From: a gamma proteobacterium symbiont of Ctena orbiculata
Lineage (GTDB): Bacteria > Pseudomonadota > Gammaproteobacteria > Chromatiales > Chromatiaceae
Length of the DNA stretch: 57,138 nucleotides
Assembly: GCA_003094555.1 (NCBI GenBank)
Contig: NATW01000108.1
Coordinates: 1 to 57,138, forward strand
Reading direction: 5' to 3'
The notes beneath the pieces were generated by a model. That model was given only the letters and a program-made list of their open reading frames with translations, was not told where the DNA came from and ran no database searches. A program made the position numbers and the translations under genes. Position 1 is the stretch's first letter. Each line of letters opens with the position of its first letter. Positions 28,083 to 36,728 of this stretch are shown one piece after another.

Positions 28083-29075
28083 ATGACAGACGAACAGGAA
28101 ATGGCTTCAGCACAGCATATTCTGGTGGTCGACGACCAACCGGAAAACCTGACAAGTCTTGAGCAGATACTGCGTTATGACTATCAGGTCTCATTGGCGG
28201 CCGACGGCCAGACCTGTCTTGAGCGGATAGCACAGCATCCAACGGATCTTATTCTGCTGGATGTGGATATGCCATTGATGGATGGACTCACTGTATGTCG
28301 CAAGGTGAAGGCTGATCCTGCCACATCCATGATCCCTATTATCTTTGTCTCTGCCCTGTCCCGTCTCAGCGAACGCCTCGCTGGATATCGTGCCGGCGCT
28401 GATGATTATGTCACCAAACCCTATAATGTGGATGAGCTGCTGGCAAAGATTCGTATTGCCCTGAATAACCGTCACGATCTTGAATCCGCTCGGGAGCGGG
28501 CCATATTGGCCCAGGAAGAGATGGAAGTCTCCCTGGCAGCCTGTACCGAGCTGAATCTGCTTGCCGAGTTTATTGATAACAGCCTCGATTGCGATGATTT
28601 GCGCACCCTGGGTGAGCGCTTGCTGGATGCATTTGATCGCTTCGGATTAAGGGTGATTGTAAGGCTGGTTGAGAGTGGGCACTACTTTTCCCATGCGGGT
28701 GAGGTTGGGGTGCTGGACCAGGAGATGATGGAGAACCTCTACGAAAATGACAAAATTGTCGATTTTGGCCACCGTTCCCTGTTCAATGCCAAGGCCATCT
28801 CCGTGTTGGTGCGCAATATGCCTGTGCATGACGATACTCGCTACCAGCGTTGGCGGGACAATCTCAAACTGCTGGTGGAGGTTGTCAACAGTCGTATCGA
28901 GAATGTACAGCGAAAAAGCAACAAGCAGTTGGAACGGGAAAGTCTGCAGCCCCTGATTACCGGTATTCATCAGTTGATAGAGAAGCTGCAGCATTCCGGA
29001 GATGACCTGAACTGGGATCAGGCATGCCACGATCTGAATCGATTGCGCATGGCCTGGGAATCACAACAGGTATGA
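28083..29075 (+). CDS. Response regulator with an unrecognised output domain
   Basis: Protein of 330 residues that starts with a receiver domain (residues 13-130: HILVVDDQPEN, phospho-acceptor in LILLDVDMPLMDG, SALSR switch, KPYN lysine). A helical linker (LESARERAILAQEEMEVSLAA) joins a C-terminal half of about 170 residues. That half looks GAF-like or four-helix but has no helix-turn-helix, GGDEF, EAL or HD-GYP motif. A strong ribosome site GGAGGAGG precedes the ATG. No kinase is adjacent. The trpB2-like gene converges on it 19 nt later. Output is probably by protein contact; this is inference. Confidence 0.88.
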   Translation: MTDEQEMASAQHILVVDDQPENLTSLEQILRYDYQVSLAADGQTCLERIAQHPTDLILLDVDMPLMDGLTVCRKVKADPATSMIPIIFVSALSRLSERLAGYRAGADDYVTKPYNVDELLAKIRIALNNRHDLESARERAILAQEEMEVSLAACTELNLLAEFIDNSLDCDDLRTLGERLLDAFDRFGLRVIVRLVESGHYFSHAGEVGVLDQEMMENLYENDKIVDFGHRSLFNAKAISVLVRNMPVHDDTRYQRWRDNLKLLVEVVNSRIENVQRKSNKQLERESLQPLITGIHQLIEKLQHSGDDLNWDQACHDLNRLRMAWESQQV

Positions 29076-29094
29076 CGGCCCAGAGAGAGTCGGC

Positions 29095-30444
29095 TTACCC
29101 CACTTGCGGTAGATGCTTGAGTGATTCCTGAATCGCCTCATCCGGGTAGTCGTAGTCTTCCAATTCCCCTTTGAAGTAGCGGTCATAAGAACTCATATCG
29201 AAATGTCCATGCCCTGACAGGTTGAAGAGCAGGGTTTTCGCTTCACCTGATTCCGCGCAACGTCTTGCCTCCCGGACCACTGCGGCAATCGCATGGCAAG
29301 ACTCGGGTGCGGGTATGATGCCTTGGGTTTTTGCGAACAGTTCACCGGCTTGAAAGGTTTCCAGCTGGGGTATGGCCAGGGCGCTTAAAAGACCCTCAGA
29401 GTAGAGTTGACTGACGAGTGCCGAATCGCCGTGATAACGCAGCCCGCCGGCATGTATACCCGGGGGCATGAAGTCGTGGCCAAGGGTGTACATCTTGGTC
29501 AGTGGCGTGAGGCCCTCCGTATCACCGAAATCATAGGCGTAAATACCTTTGGTCAGGGTCGGACAGGAGCTGGGTTCCACCGCAACCAGATCGATCTCCT
29601 TGCCTGCAGCCTTGTCGGCAAAGAACGGGAAGGCGATGCCGCCGAAGTTGGAGCCGCCGCCGCAGGGGGCGTAGATTGCATCGGGATAATCCCCCGCCAG
29701 CTCGAGCTGTTTTTTCGCTTCCTCACCAATAATGGTCTGGTGCAGCAGTACATGATTGAGTACCGAACCCAGGGCGTAGTTGGTGTCCGGCCTGCCGGCA
29801 GCTTCCTCTACCGCTTCGGAGATGGCGATACCCAGGGAACCGGGTGAGTCGGGGTCCCGTTCCAGGATATGGCGTCCCGACTGGGTCATATCGGTGGGGC
29901 TTGGGAAGACCTCCGCGCCCCATGTTTGCATCATTGAACGGCGATAGGGCTTTTGCTGATAACTGACATTCACCATATAGACCCGTACTTCCAGGTCGAA
30001 GAGCTGTCCGGCGAGGGCCAGGGAGCAACCCCATTGTCCCGCCCCTGTTTCTGTGGCGAGTCGTTTGATCCCCTGCAGCTTGTTGTAATAGGCCTGGGCG
30101 ACCGCGGTATTCGGCTTGTGTGAACCCGCCGGGCTCACCGCTTCATTCTTGAAATAGATCTTGGCAGGGGTCTTGAGCGCCATCTCCAGGCGTTCCGCGC
30201 GATACAGGGGTGATGGCCGCCACAGACGAAGTACCTCGCGTACCTTTTCCGGTATCGGGATCCAGCGTTCTGCACTCACCTCCTGCTCGATAATGGCATC
30301 TGGAAAAATAGCGCTGAGGGCATCGGGAGTCACAGGGGAGCCGTCGGGAGCAAGGATCGGTGCCGGTGGATTGGGCATGTCGGCCACGATGTTATACCAA
30401 TGGGTTGGCATATCTGCCTCTTTCAGCAGAATCTTCGTCTTCAT
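29095..30444 (-). CDS. TrpB2-type tryptophan synthase beta-like enzyme
   Basis: PLP enzyme of 449 residues in the TrpB2 branch, recognised from the N-terminus KILLKEADMPTHWYNI and the total length. The PLP lysine lies in GSHKPNTAVAQAYYN. The phosphate-binding Gly loop is CGGGSNFGG, and the C-terminal NLSGHGHFD is also typical. TrpB2 makes tryptophan from indole, or from serine-derived intermediates, usually without TrpA. No trpA or other trp gene is nearby, so it is a stand-alone copy. A second ATG at 30411 has a better ribosome site, but the family N-terminus supports 30444. Hairpins lie in its leader. Confidence 0.93.
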   Translation of the reverse strand: MKTKILLKEADMPTHWYNIVADMPNPPAPILAPDGSPVTPDALSAIFPDAIIEQEVSAERWIPIPEKVREVLRLWRPSPLYRAERLEMALKTPAKIYFKNEAVSPAGSHKPNTAVAQAYYNKLQGIKRLATETGAGQWGCSLALAGQLFDLEVRVYMVNVSYQQKPYRRSMMQTWGAEVFPSPTDMTQSGRHILERDPDSPGSLGIAISEAVEEAAGRPDTNYALGSVLNHVLLHQTIIGEEAKKQLELAGDYPDAIYAPCGGGSNFGGIAFPFFADKAAGKEIDLVAVEPSSCPTLTKGIYAYDFGDTEGLTPLTKMYTLGHDFMPPGIHAGGLRYHGDSALVSQLYSEGLLSALAIPQLETFQAGELFAKTQGIIPAPESCHAIAAVVREARRCAESGEAKTLLFNLSGHGHFDMSSYDRYFKGELEDYDYPDEAIQESLKHLPQVG

Positions 30445-30466
30445 AGGTCAGTGTCTCCCGTTGCTT

Positions 30467-30530
30467 GGACCGCATCCTGAAAATGGTTTGATCGCCGGTC
30501 CATGATCCAGCTGTTGCTGGATCGGTATGG
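30467..30530 (-). promoter_or_regulatory. Nested hairpins in the leader of the trpB2-like gene
   Basis: GATCCAGC-TGTT-GCTGGATC (30504-30523) is a perfect 8-bp stem with a four-base loop. Next to it GGACCG (30467-30472) pairs with CGGTCC (30496-30501). Both lie 20-90 nt before the ATG of the minus-strand trpB2-like gene. They could form an RNA leader structure. There is no run of Trp codons, so a classic trp attenuator is not indicated. Confidence 0.45.
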
Positions 30531-30735
30531 CTCATCTAGGTACCCTGTCATCAATTTAGCGATCGCGATGAGCGTTCCGATAGAAAAACATGGTGGTGAT
30601 CAGCTAGCAAGAGGTTTTAACATCTAGGGCCTGTTAACATCAATCCAATTGCCTCTGTATAGATTTATCAAATAGCAACCGAGACGCGAGAATAGAAGAT
30701 TGGTGATTTCAAATGAATGACGAGCGTCAACTTCC

Positions 30736-32637
30736 ATGCCATTGATAACCCTGCGCAAGCTACAGCTCAGTTATGGTGACCTACCGTTACTGGATGGCAT
30801 CGACCTGAACATCGAGAAGGGGGAAAGGATTGCATTGCTCGGCCGCAATGGGGCCGGGAAGTCGACCCTGATGAGGGTGATTCTAGGGTGTGTCGCTGCG
30901 GATGACGGGGAGCGCCAGGTGAGTGATGGAACAAGGATTGCGCACCTGATCCAGGAGGTCCCGGATGCTATCCAAGGCAGTGTCTTCGATGTGGTCGCGG
31001 ATGGGGTTGGTCATCTGTCGGACAAGCTCAAGACATACCACAAGATCAGTCATCAGCTCGCGCTAAGTGGTGATGAGCGGTTATTACAATCACTGTCCCA
31101 GGCACAGCACGAGCTTGAAGTGGCTGACGGCTGGCAACTGGAACAGCGGGTGGAAACGATCATATCCAAGATCGGTCTCGATGTGGATGCGGAGTTCAGC
31201 GCCCTATCGGGTGGCATGAAGCGTCGTGTCCTGCTGGCACAGGCCCTGGTGACGGAACCGGAGTTGCTGCTGCTTGATGAACCCACCAATCACCTGGATA
31301 TAGCTGCCATAAAATGGATGGAGGAGTTTCTGCTCGGTTATCCCGGTGCGATTCTCCTGGTTACCCACGACCGGGCATTCCTGCGGCGAGTGGCGACCCG
31401 CATTCTGGAACTGGACCGTGGCAGGTTGACTGACTGGCCAGGTGATTATGCAAACTACCTGCGGCGAAAGCAGGAGATGCTCAACGCGGAAGCACAGGCC
31501 AATCAACGTTTTGACAAAAAGCTTGCCGAGGAAGAGATATGGATCCGCAAGGGTATCAAGGCGCGCAGGACCCGGAATGAGGGTCGGGTGCGCGCCCTCA
31601 AGGCGTTGCGGGCAGAGCGCGGCAAGCGAAGGGATCAGACTGGTAAAGTAGCGATGCAGCTTGATGCGGGAGAGCGCTCAGGCAAGCTGGTGGCGGAGGT
31701 TGAGAGGATCAGCTATGCGTGGGAGAGGCAATCCATAGTAGAGGATTTTTCTACCACCATCCTACGCGGTGACAGGGTTGGTATCATTGGTCCCAATGGC
31801 TCAGGCAAGACCACCTTGTTGAATCTGCTGCTGGGGCATCTGCAACCCGACTCGGGCAGGGTCAAGCTCGGTACCCAGCTGCAGGTGGCCTATTTCGATC
31901 AGCTCCGCAGTCAGCTCAATGAGGAGAGCTCGGTACAGGACAATGTGGGGGGTGGCAGCGACAAGGTGGAGGTGGGCGGGAAGAGCAAACATATCATCGG
32001 CTACCTGCAGGACTTCCTGTTCACCCCGGAAAGGGCGAGGAGCCCGGTGAAGGCGCTCTCCGGTGGTGAACGCAATCGGCTGTTGCTGGCAAAACTGTTC
32101 ACCAAGCCGGCCAATGTCCTGGTGCTCGACGAGCCCACCAACGATCTTGATGTGGAGACACTGGAGCTGCTTGAGGAGCTGCTTGCCGACTACCCGGGCA
32201 CCCTGCTGCTGGTGAGTCACGACCGGGAATTTCTCGACAATGCGGTGACCAGTTGCCTGGTGCTTGAGGGTGAAGGCAGGGTGGCGGAATTTGTCGGCGG
32301 CTACAGCGACTGGGAGGCCTATGCCCGAGCCGGACAATCAACAGGGTCGAGGGCGAAGGACAAACCGGCGGTCAAGTCTGCTCCCCAGAGGCCGAAAAAG
32401 AAGAGTGAGAAGCTGAGTTACAAGGACCAGCGGGAACTGGATGCGCTGCCACAGAGGATCGAGGCGCTTGAGCTGCAATTGGATGATTTACAGACCCGGT
32501 TGGCTGACCCGGACCTCTATCGCACTCAGGGAAATCGGGTTGGAGAACTACAGCTACAGATGTCCGAGGTGCAACAGGAACTGGATCAGGCCTATGAGCG
32601 TTGGGAAATACTGGAATCGATGCAGACCGGGGTTTGA
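30736..32637 (+). CDS. uup: ABC-F ATPase Uup
   Basis: Soluble protein with two ABC domains, 633 residues, the Uup length. Domain 1 has Walker A GRNGAGKST and signature LSGGMKRR; domain 2 has GPNGSGKTT and LSGGERNR. The LLLDEPTNHLD and VLDEPTNDLD Walker B blocks are typical of ABC-F. The C-terminal coiled coil from about 545 (LSYKDQRELDALPQRIEAL) marks Uup rather than EttA or YheS. Relatives act on ribosomes and affect precise transposon excision through DNA or branched-structure binding. No transmembrane partner is present. The next gene overlaps its 3' end. Confidence 0.96.
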   Translation: MPLITLRKLQLSYGDLPLLDGIDLNIEKGERIALLGRNGAGKSTLMRVILGCVAADDGERQVSDGTRIAHLIQEVPDAIQGSVFDVVADGVGHLSDKLKTYHKISHQLALSGDERLLQSLSQAQHELEVADGWQLEQRVETIISKIGLDVDAEFSALSGGMKRRVLLAQALVTEPELLLLDEPTNHLDIAAIKWMEEFLLGYPGAILLVTHDRAFLRRVATRILELDRGRLTDWPGDYANYLRRKQEMLNAEAQANQRFDKKLAEEEIWIRKGIKARRTRNEGRVRALKALRAERGKRRDQTGKVAMQLDAGERSGKLVAEVERISYAWERQSIVEDFSTTILRGDRVGIIGPNGSGKTTLLNLLLGHLQPDSGRVKLGTQLQVAYFDQLRSQLNEESSVQDNVGGGSDKVEVGGKSKHIIGYLQDFLFTPERARSPVKALSGGERNRLLLAKLFTKPANVLVLDEPTNDLDVETLELLEELLADYPGTLLLVSHDREFLDNAVTSCLVLEGEGRVAEFVGGYSDWEAYARAGQSTGSRAKDKPAVKSAPQRPKKKSEKLSYKDQRELDALPQRIEALELQLDDLQTRLADPDLYRTQGNRVGELQLQMSEVQQELDQAYERWEILESMQTGV

Positions 32638-33070
32638 GCGGGGCGCCAGGCTGCTGCTCCTGCTTGCCGTGATGACGCTGCTATGGAGTGGTGAAGCCGC
32701 GGCAGGCGCCAGTTGCGTCATCGCCAAGCGTCTCGGTGACTCCCTTGCCATCGAATGGGTGGCCTCTGCGAATGAGAGCGTCGAATCCGCCATCTACAAG
32801 GCAAAACAGAAGCTGCTCGAACAAGGTTATCGAAAGAAGGGCCAGGACGTACACGCTCAGGCGAGTAGTGGCATGCGTCACGCCCATATGGTGATCGTCA
32901 AGACCAGCTACACCACACTCACCGGACGCCCCCGCACCAGCTATGGTTGCGGCTACAGTCCTCGCTCTGCCGCCGAAGCGGAGCAGGCGGCCGTGTATGA
33001 TCTGCGAAACTACTCCTGGGGGTGGAAGCCGGAGATGGGATACAAAGTGATGGAGTCGTTTCGATATTGA
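32594..33070 (+). CDS. Small secreted protein of unknown function
   Basis: Protein of 158 residues whose N-terminus has a signal peptide: basic RCRPGFERGAR, hydrophobic LLLLLAVMTLLW, cleavage near GEAAAGA. The start I chose, ATG 32594, overlaps uup by 44 nt; later starts (GTG or ATG near 32670) would shorten the signal. The mature part has two cysteines (GASCVIAK, YGCGYSP), suited to one disulfide, and many Ser/Ala/Tyr residues. I do not recognise the family. Overlap with uup suggests co-transcription. Confidence 0.72.
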   Translation: MSVGKYWNRCRPGFERGARLLLLLAVMTLLWSGEAAAGASCVIAKRLGDSLAIEWVASANESVESAIYKAKQKLLEQGYRKKGQDVHAQASSGMRHAHMVIVKTSYTTLTGRPRTSYGCGYSPRSAAEAEQAAVYDLRNYSWGWKPEMGYKVMESFRY

Positions 33071-33235
33071 TTGTTCTCAAGGCACGGATCGTTCGATCAC
33101 ACACAATAGCCTAATATTGCATTAGGGTTGTTTCTCCTGTCACGGATTTATTCGCAACAGTGAGTGACAGCGTGACATCCTCTATTTCGCGTTACAAGAC
33201 TGGCTTGACAGCTTTCATGGGGGGGTATCGTTAGC

Positions 33236-33862
33236 GTGGTTGATAAAAAAGCGCACTGGCAGAATCTCTACCGGGAAAAAGCGCCAACAGATGTGAGTTG
33301 GCATCAGTCCGAGCCGAAACTTTCACTGCAACTTATTCATCGTAGCGGGATTGAACGTGAAGAGGCGCTAATCGATGTCGGCGGTGGCGCATCTCTGCTT
33401 GTGGACTACCTCTGCAGAGAGGGGTTTAGCAATCTGGCGGTGTTGGATATCTCCGGGCATGCGCTTGCTTTTGCCAAACAGAGATTGGGTGGCTTGGCTG
33501 AAGGTATTGAGTGGTATGAGGCTGATATCACTGAATTCATTCCGCCGCACACTTTTTCTCTATGGCATGATCGTGCCGTTTTTCATTTTTTAACGGATAA
33601 ATCGGATCGGGTGAGATATATCAAGGCGTTGAATCTGTCGCTGCGCCCCGGTGGCCATCTCATTATTGCGGCGTTTGCGATCGGTGGTCCCGAGAAGTGC
33701 AGTGGTTTGGATATCGTGCAATATGACGCATTGAAAATAGCGGCTGAACTGGGTGAAGGGTATGTGTTAGTGGAACAGAGAGACGACCTGCACATCACAC
33801 CTGCCAGCAAGCAACAACAGTTTACCTACTATCATTTTGTTAGGTCTGAAAGTGGGGAGTGA
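33236..33862 (+). CDS. Class I SAM-dependent methyltransferase
   Basis: Protein of 208 residues with a Rossmann methyltransferase fold. SAM motif I is LIDVGGGAS (residues 46-54), the acidic end of strand 2 is VLDIS, and motif IV is the WHDRAVFHF region. The N-terminus, HWQNLYREKAPTDVSWHQ, is typical of a bacterial subgroup annotated only as methyltransferase. The start is GTG 33236 with little ribosome-site signal. The tiny membrane protein gene starts 2 nt after the stop. The substrate is unknown. Confidence 0.9.
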   Translation: MVDKKAHWQNLYREKAPTDVSWHQSEPKLSLQLIHRSGIEREEALIDVGGGASLLVDYLCREGFSNLAVLDISGHALAFAKQRLGGLAEGIEWYEADITEFIPPHTFSLWHDRAVFHFLTDKSDRVRYIKALNLSLRPGGHLIIAAFAIGGPEKCSGLDIVQYDALKIAAELGEGYVLVEQRDDLHITPASKQQQFTYYHFVRSESGE

Positions 33863-33864
33863 GT

Positions 33865-34035
33865 GTGATTATCTACCTCTTGCTGGCACTAAACATTGCC
33901 AGCATATTCATATGTCACCAGATAGCCAAGTCACGCGGAGCCAATCCAGTATTATGGGCGATTCTGGGTGCGGCGTTTGGGCCATTGGCCATTCCCTTTG
34001 CACTCATGATTAAACCTGAATCCGCTGAGAAGTGA
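33865..34035 (+). CDS. 56-residue two-helix membrane protein
   Basis: Short open frame from GTG 33865, with GGGGAG about 6 nt upstream inside the end of the methyltransferase gene. The product has a first helix IIYLLLALNIASIFICHQI, a polar turn AKSRGANP, and a second helix WAILGAAFGPLAIPFALMI. The SRGANP-W-GPLAIPF pattern looks conserved and is typical of tiny bacterial inner membrane proteins. Function is unknown. Co-translation with the methyltransferase is likely. Confidence 0.75.
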   Translation: MIIYLLLALNIASIFICHQIAKSRGANPVLWAILGAAFGPLAIPFALMIKPESAEK

Positions 34036-34236
34036 AAAAGACTGGTAATTACCCCCACACTCAAGCTGGTTCTGGTAGTTTCGTGTACTGGTTTTAACCC
34101 AGGCCAAAGAGTAAATAGAGAAGGATCAGCTTGACGTTGTCGGCAGTATTGCCTTAATAGTATTATTGTATTGCAATGACGATTTAAGATTTTCTTTGAT
34201 GACTTTCCGTATTCTGATTTTTTATAACAAGATCGT

Positions 34237-34626
34237 ATGACGACTTCATTAGATTCTGCAACGGATTACATAGTTTCGGTTTCACCAAACGGTCAATACA
34301 TCATCATAGATGTTAATAAACCCATGACCAATGAATTGGGGCGTCAGTGTGGGAGAGATGCCGTGGAACTGGGGGAGCGAAACAATATTAAATGTTATTT
34401 ATTCGATCTCCGGGGTGCACCGAATATCGAATCCATATTTAACAACTATGAATTCGCCTATCGGGAGATGGCTGAATTTAGCTTCCCGAAAAATGCCCGA
34501 TCGGCACTATTGACGGATCCTGGTGACAAGTCTCACGATTTCATGGAGACAGTATTTGTAAATGCCGGTTACAGCGTTCGTTTATTTACCGATCCAGATG
34601 CTGCGAGCTCCTGGTTGAGCGGCTGA
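34237..34626 (+). CDS. SpoIIAA/STAS-like small protein
   Basis: Protein of 129 residues with no signal peptide. The pattern of strands and helices (YIVSVSPNGQYIIIDVNKPM, CYLFDLRGAPN, RSALLTDPGDKSHDFMETVF) resembles SpoIIAA-like or STAS-fold proteins seen as single domains in many bacteria. It ends 5 nt before the convergent stop of the large fusion gene. The 200 nt upstream is AT-rich and should hold its promoter. A regulatory role through protein contact is a guess from the fold. Confidence 0.72.
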   Translation: MTTSLDSATDYIVSVSPNGQYIIIDVNKPMTNELGRQCGRDAVELGERNNIKCYLFDLRGAPNIESIFNNYEFAYREMAEFSFPKNARSALLTDPGDKSHDFMETVFVNAGYSVRLFTDPDAASSWLSG

Positions 34627-34631
34627 CGACA

Positions 34632-36578
34632 CTACCTCGATCCCATCGGACTACTCGGTATAACCAGGTGGGGACAGTCCGCCGCGATTTCGTCATACAC
34701 CTGCCATGGCGCATCCTCGTATCTGCGTGAGAAATGGAAAGGGATCAGGTGGCTTACACAGGCCCGAGTGGCGATTTCGGCGCAGGCAGTGGTAGTCAGA
34801 TGGCCGGTGCGTTGCGCCTGAGAGGCATCCTTTTGCATGAATGGCGATTCGCAGAACAGAGTATGTGCGCCATTGGCAAGCGCAACGAGTCGATCGCGGT
34901 TGCCGGTTGTGTCTGCCAGGTCGGTTGCATAGACGATTTTACTGCCGGGCGTGATCAGCGTGAGCTCCTCGGCCAGCCGCCTAACTGTTTCACTCTGTCC
35001 GTCCGGCAGGGAGAGCTGGCTGTCCAGCTGTCGCGTTAAAATCCGCTGTTTCAACTCGGTAAGCCAGGGACCGGGTTCCAGGCCACGCGCATGCAGCCGT
35101 TCCTTGCGAATGTTGATCTGCAGCACCGGCTCGAAGGCATAGGCGATAACGGGGATGCCGTGATCGAGGACGATCGCACGTACGCGAAACGCATCTTCAT
35201 CCAGCACGATTCCCTCCTCGACCGGCATCATGCCACGCGCTTTGAGGCCCGGTTTACCCGCCTGTAACAAAAAGCGTCTTAGATGATTAGCATGCAGTTC
35301 CGAAACCTCGAACCTGGGTCCCCGATCCCCGATGCGGTCCCAATGGATGCCGTTGATAAGGTGTTCAATCTGTTCAGCCAGCCCCGGTGGTCCGTAGAGC
35401 CGACAGTTCTCCCTTTCTCCGATGCGTGAACGCAGCAGCCAGAGAAAGCCGCAGATGTGGTCCATATGGGAGTGACTGATGAAAACGTCGCTGACCTGGT
35501 GCGCCACCCGCCCAGGTAGCCGTGCGCCGTCGCCGAGATCGAACAGCAGGCTGCGGCGCTGATGAGCCAGACGAAGATGGAGTTGGGGATCGCCGAAGAC
35601 ACCGTTCATCAACACTGCAGAGGCGCTGCCGGTCTGTACCATGGGACGAAATCCACCCTCCTGTAGCTGCGGGTAATCCGGTACCAGATCGGAAGGGGGC
35701 AGGTAGCGCACCACGCTCTCGGCAAAGCGTTTGCTGGTTACCAGCAGGCCGGATGCATCGCGTACGGCATCGCGTACCAGCATCTGTGACGACAGCCTCT
35801 GCTCCGCTGGCAACCGCAGCTGTAGCGAATTCCCCTGCATGCCGATGATCTCGCCCATGCTGATACTGGTACCGTCAATCAAAAAGGCGACCTGTTTTCC
35901 TGTCCAGGCTTCAGGCGCCTTGCGGGGTGGTGTGCCGAGCCTGTTGACACGAGCCAATGCGACCTCGCGCACAGTTGCGTTGGCCAGATAGCTATCCCAT
36001 AAGCGGGTTCGTTCACGGTCGCGGCTGTTTTTGCCCGGCCGCCTGGCCAACGGTGAGGCCTCTATCCTGACGATATCGGCCCCCAGTGCCTCCAGCTCCT
36101 GCTGGAGGGGCAGGGTCTGCTGCCCCTCGCGAACCAATACCACAACCAGGTCTACGCCTGCTGCTGCGACAATCGATGTCAGTAGCTCTGACCCAGCAAC
36201 GCCCCGGACCACCCCGGGTGGATCAATCAGCAGGGCGCTCTGACCGAGTTGCCTCGCCAACCTGCCGACCGCCTCAATCAGCGGTAGTCGGAAACGGGCA
36301 GCATCAAGGCTGCAGAGGGCTTGATAGGTCTCCAACTTCCACTCACCCTGCTGCCACACGCCAAGGTTGACAGCGCCGGGGGGGCCGAATGCCGGCATTC
36401 CCGGGTCGGCTGCTAGACAATGGACCTCCCTGCCAACCTTGCTCAGTCGATCCGCCAGGGATGCCGCCAGTGTGGTTTTGCCGATGCCTGGTGGTCCGAA
36501 CAACATCAGTCGCCTCTCCCCGGTTGACAGCAGCTTGGCCAGGGCTTTGTGATGTTCGGTGTGGATCCGTTGATTCAT
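34632..36578 (-). CDS. Clp1/Nol9-like polynucleotide kinase fused to RNase Z-like nuclease
   Basis: A 648-residue fusion. Residues 1-205 match the Clp1/Grc3 (Nol9) P-loop kinase: Walker A GPPGIGKT at 28-35, the DPGMPAFGPPG block at 58-68 (the DPGQPEF-type motif of Nol9), LLIDPPGVVRG-A-GSELL at 116-133, and an Arg-rich lid at 179-199 (RRPGKNSRDRERTRLW). Residues 225-285 resemble the C-terminal module of the same family (QVAFLIDGTSISMGEIIG). Residues 315-648 form a full RNase Z-type metallo-beta-lactamase: HSHMDH at 369-374, LDHGIPVIAY at 471-480, YATDLADT at 550-557, TGHLT at 591-595 and PFHFSRRY at 613-620. The family chemistry is 5'-OH RNA phosphorylation plus endonucleolytic 3' processing. 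A joint RNA maturation or repair role is inference. No signal peptide is present. Confidence 0.88.
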   Translation of the reverse strand: MNQRIHTEHHKALAKLLSTGERRLMLFGPPGIGKTTLAASLADRLSKVGREVHCLAADPGMPAFGPPGAVNLGVWQQGEWKLETYQALCSLDAARFRLPLIEAVGRLARQLGQSALLIDPPGVVRGVAGSELLTSIVAAAGVDLVVVLVREGQQTLPLQQELEALGADIVRIEASPLARRPGKNSRDRERTRLWDSYLANATVREVALARVNRLGTPPRKAPEAWTGKQVAFLIDGTSISMGEIIGMQGNSLQLRLPAEQRLSSQMLVRDAVRDASGLLVTSKRFAESVVRYLPPSDLVPDYPQLQEGGFRPMVQTGSASAVLMNGVFGDPQLHLRLAHQRRSLLFDLGDGARLPGRVAHQVSDVFISHSHMDHICGFLWLLRSRIGERENCRLYGPPGLAEQIEHLINGIHWDRIGDRGPRFEVSELHANHLRRFLLQAGKPGLKARGMMPVEEGIVLDEDAFRVRAIVLDHGIPVIAYAFEPVLQINIRKERLHARGLEPGPWLTELKQRILTRQLDSQLSLPDGQSETVRRLAEELTLITPGSKIVYATDLADTTGNRDRLVALANGAHTLFCESPFMQKDASQAQRTGHLTTTACAEIATRACVSHLIPFHFSRRYEDAPWQVYDEIAADCPHLVIPSSPMGSR

Positions 36579-36728
36579 CGAAGTAGAGATTGGCGCACTG
36601 CGCCTTACACCTTGGATCTGATGTTTAGAGGTTATGTGGTTCGATTGAGAACCTCTATATTTATACGTTAATCCTTCTCTCTTATTTGTACTATAACTTC
36701 GTGGCTAATCAATAACAGGTTGTCGACC

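Noticed and set aside
30445-30503. 20-codon leader frame ending on the start of the trpB2-like gene
   Set aside because: It has no Trp codons and no clear ribosome site, so it is not supported as a leader peptide.
34120-34236. Possible small RNA or extra gene before the SpoIIAA-like gene
   Set aside because: AT-rich with no hairpin-T-run or open frame; most simply a promoter region.
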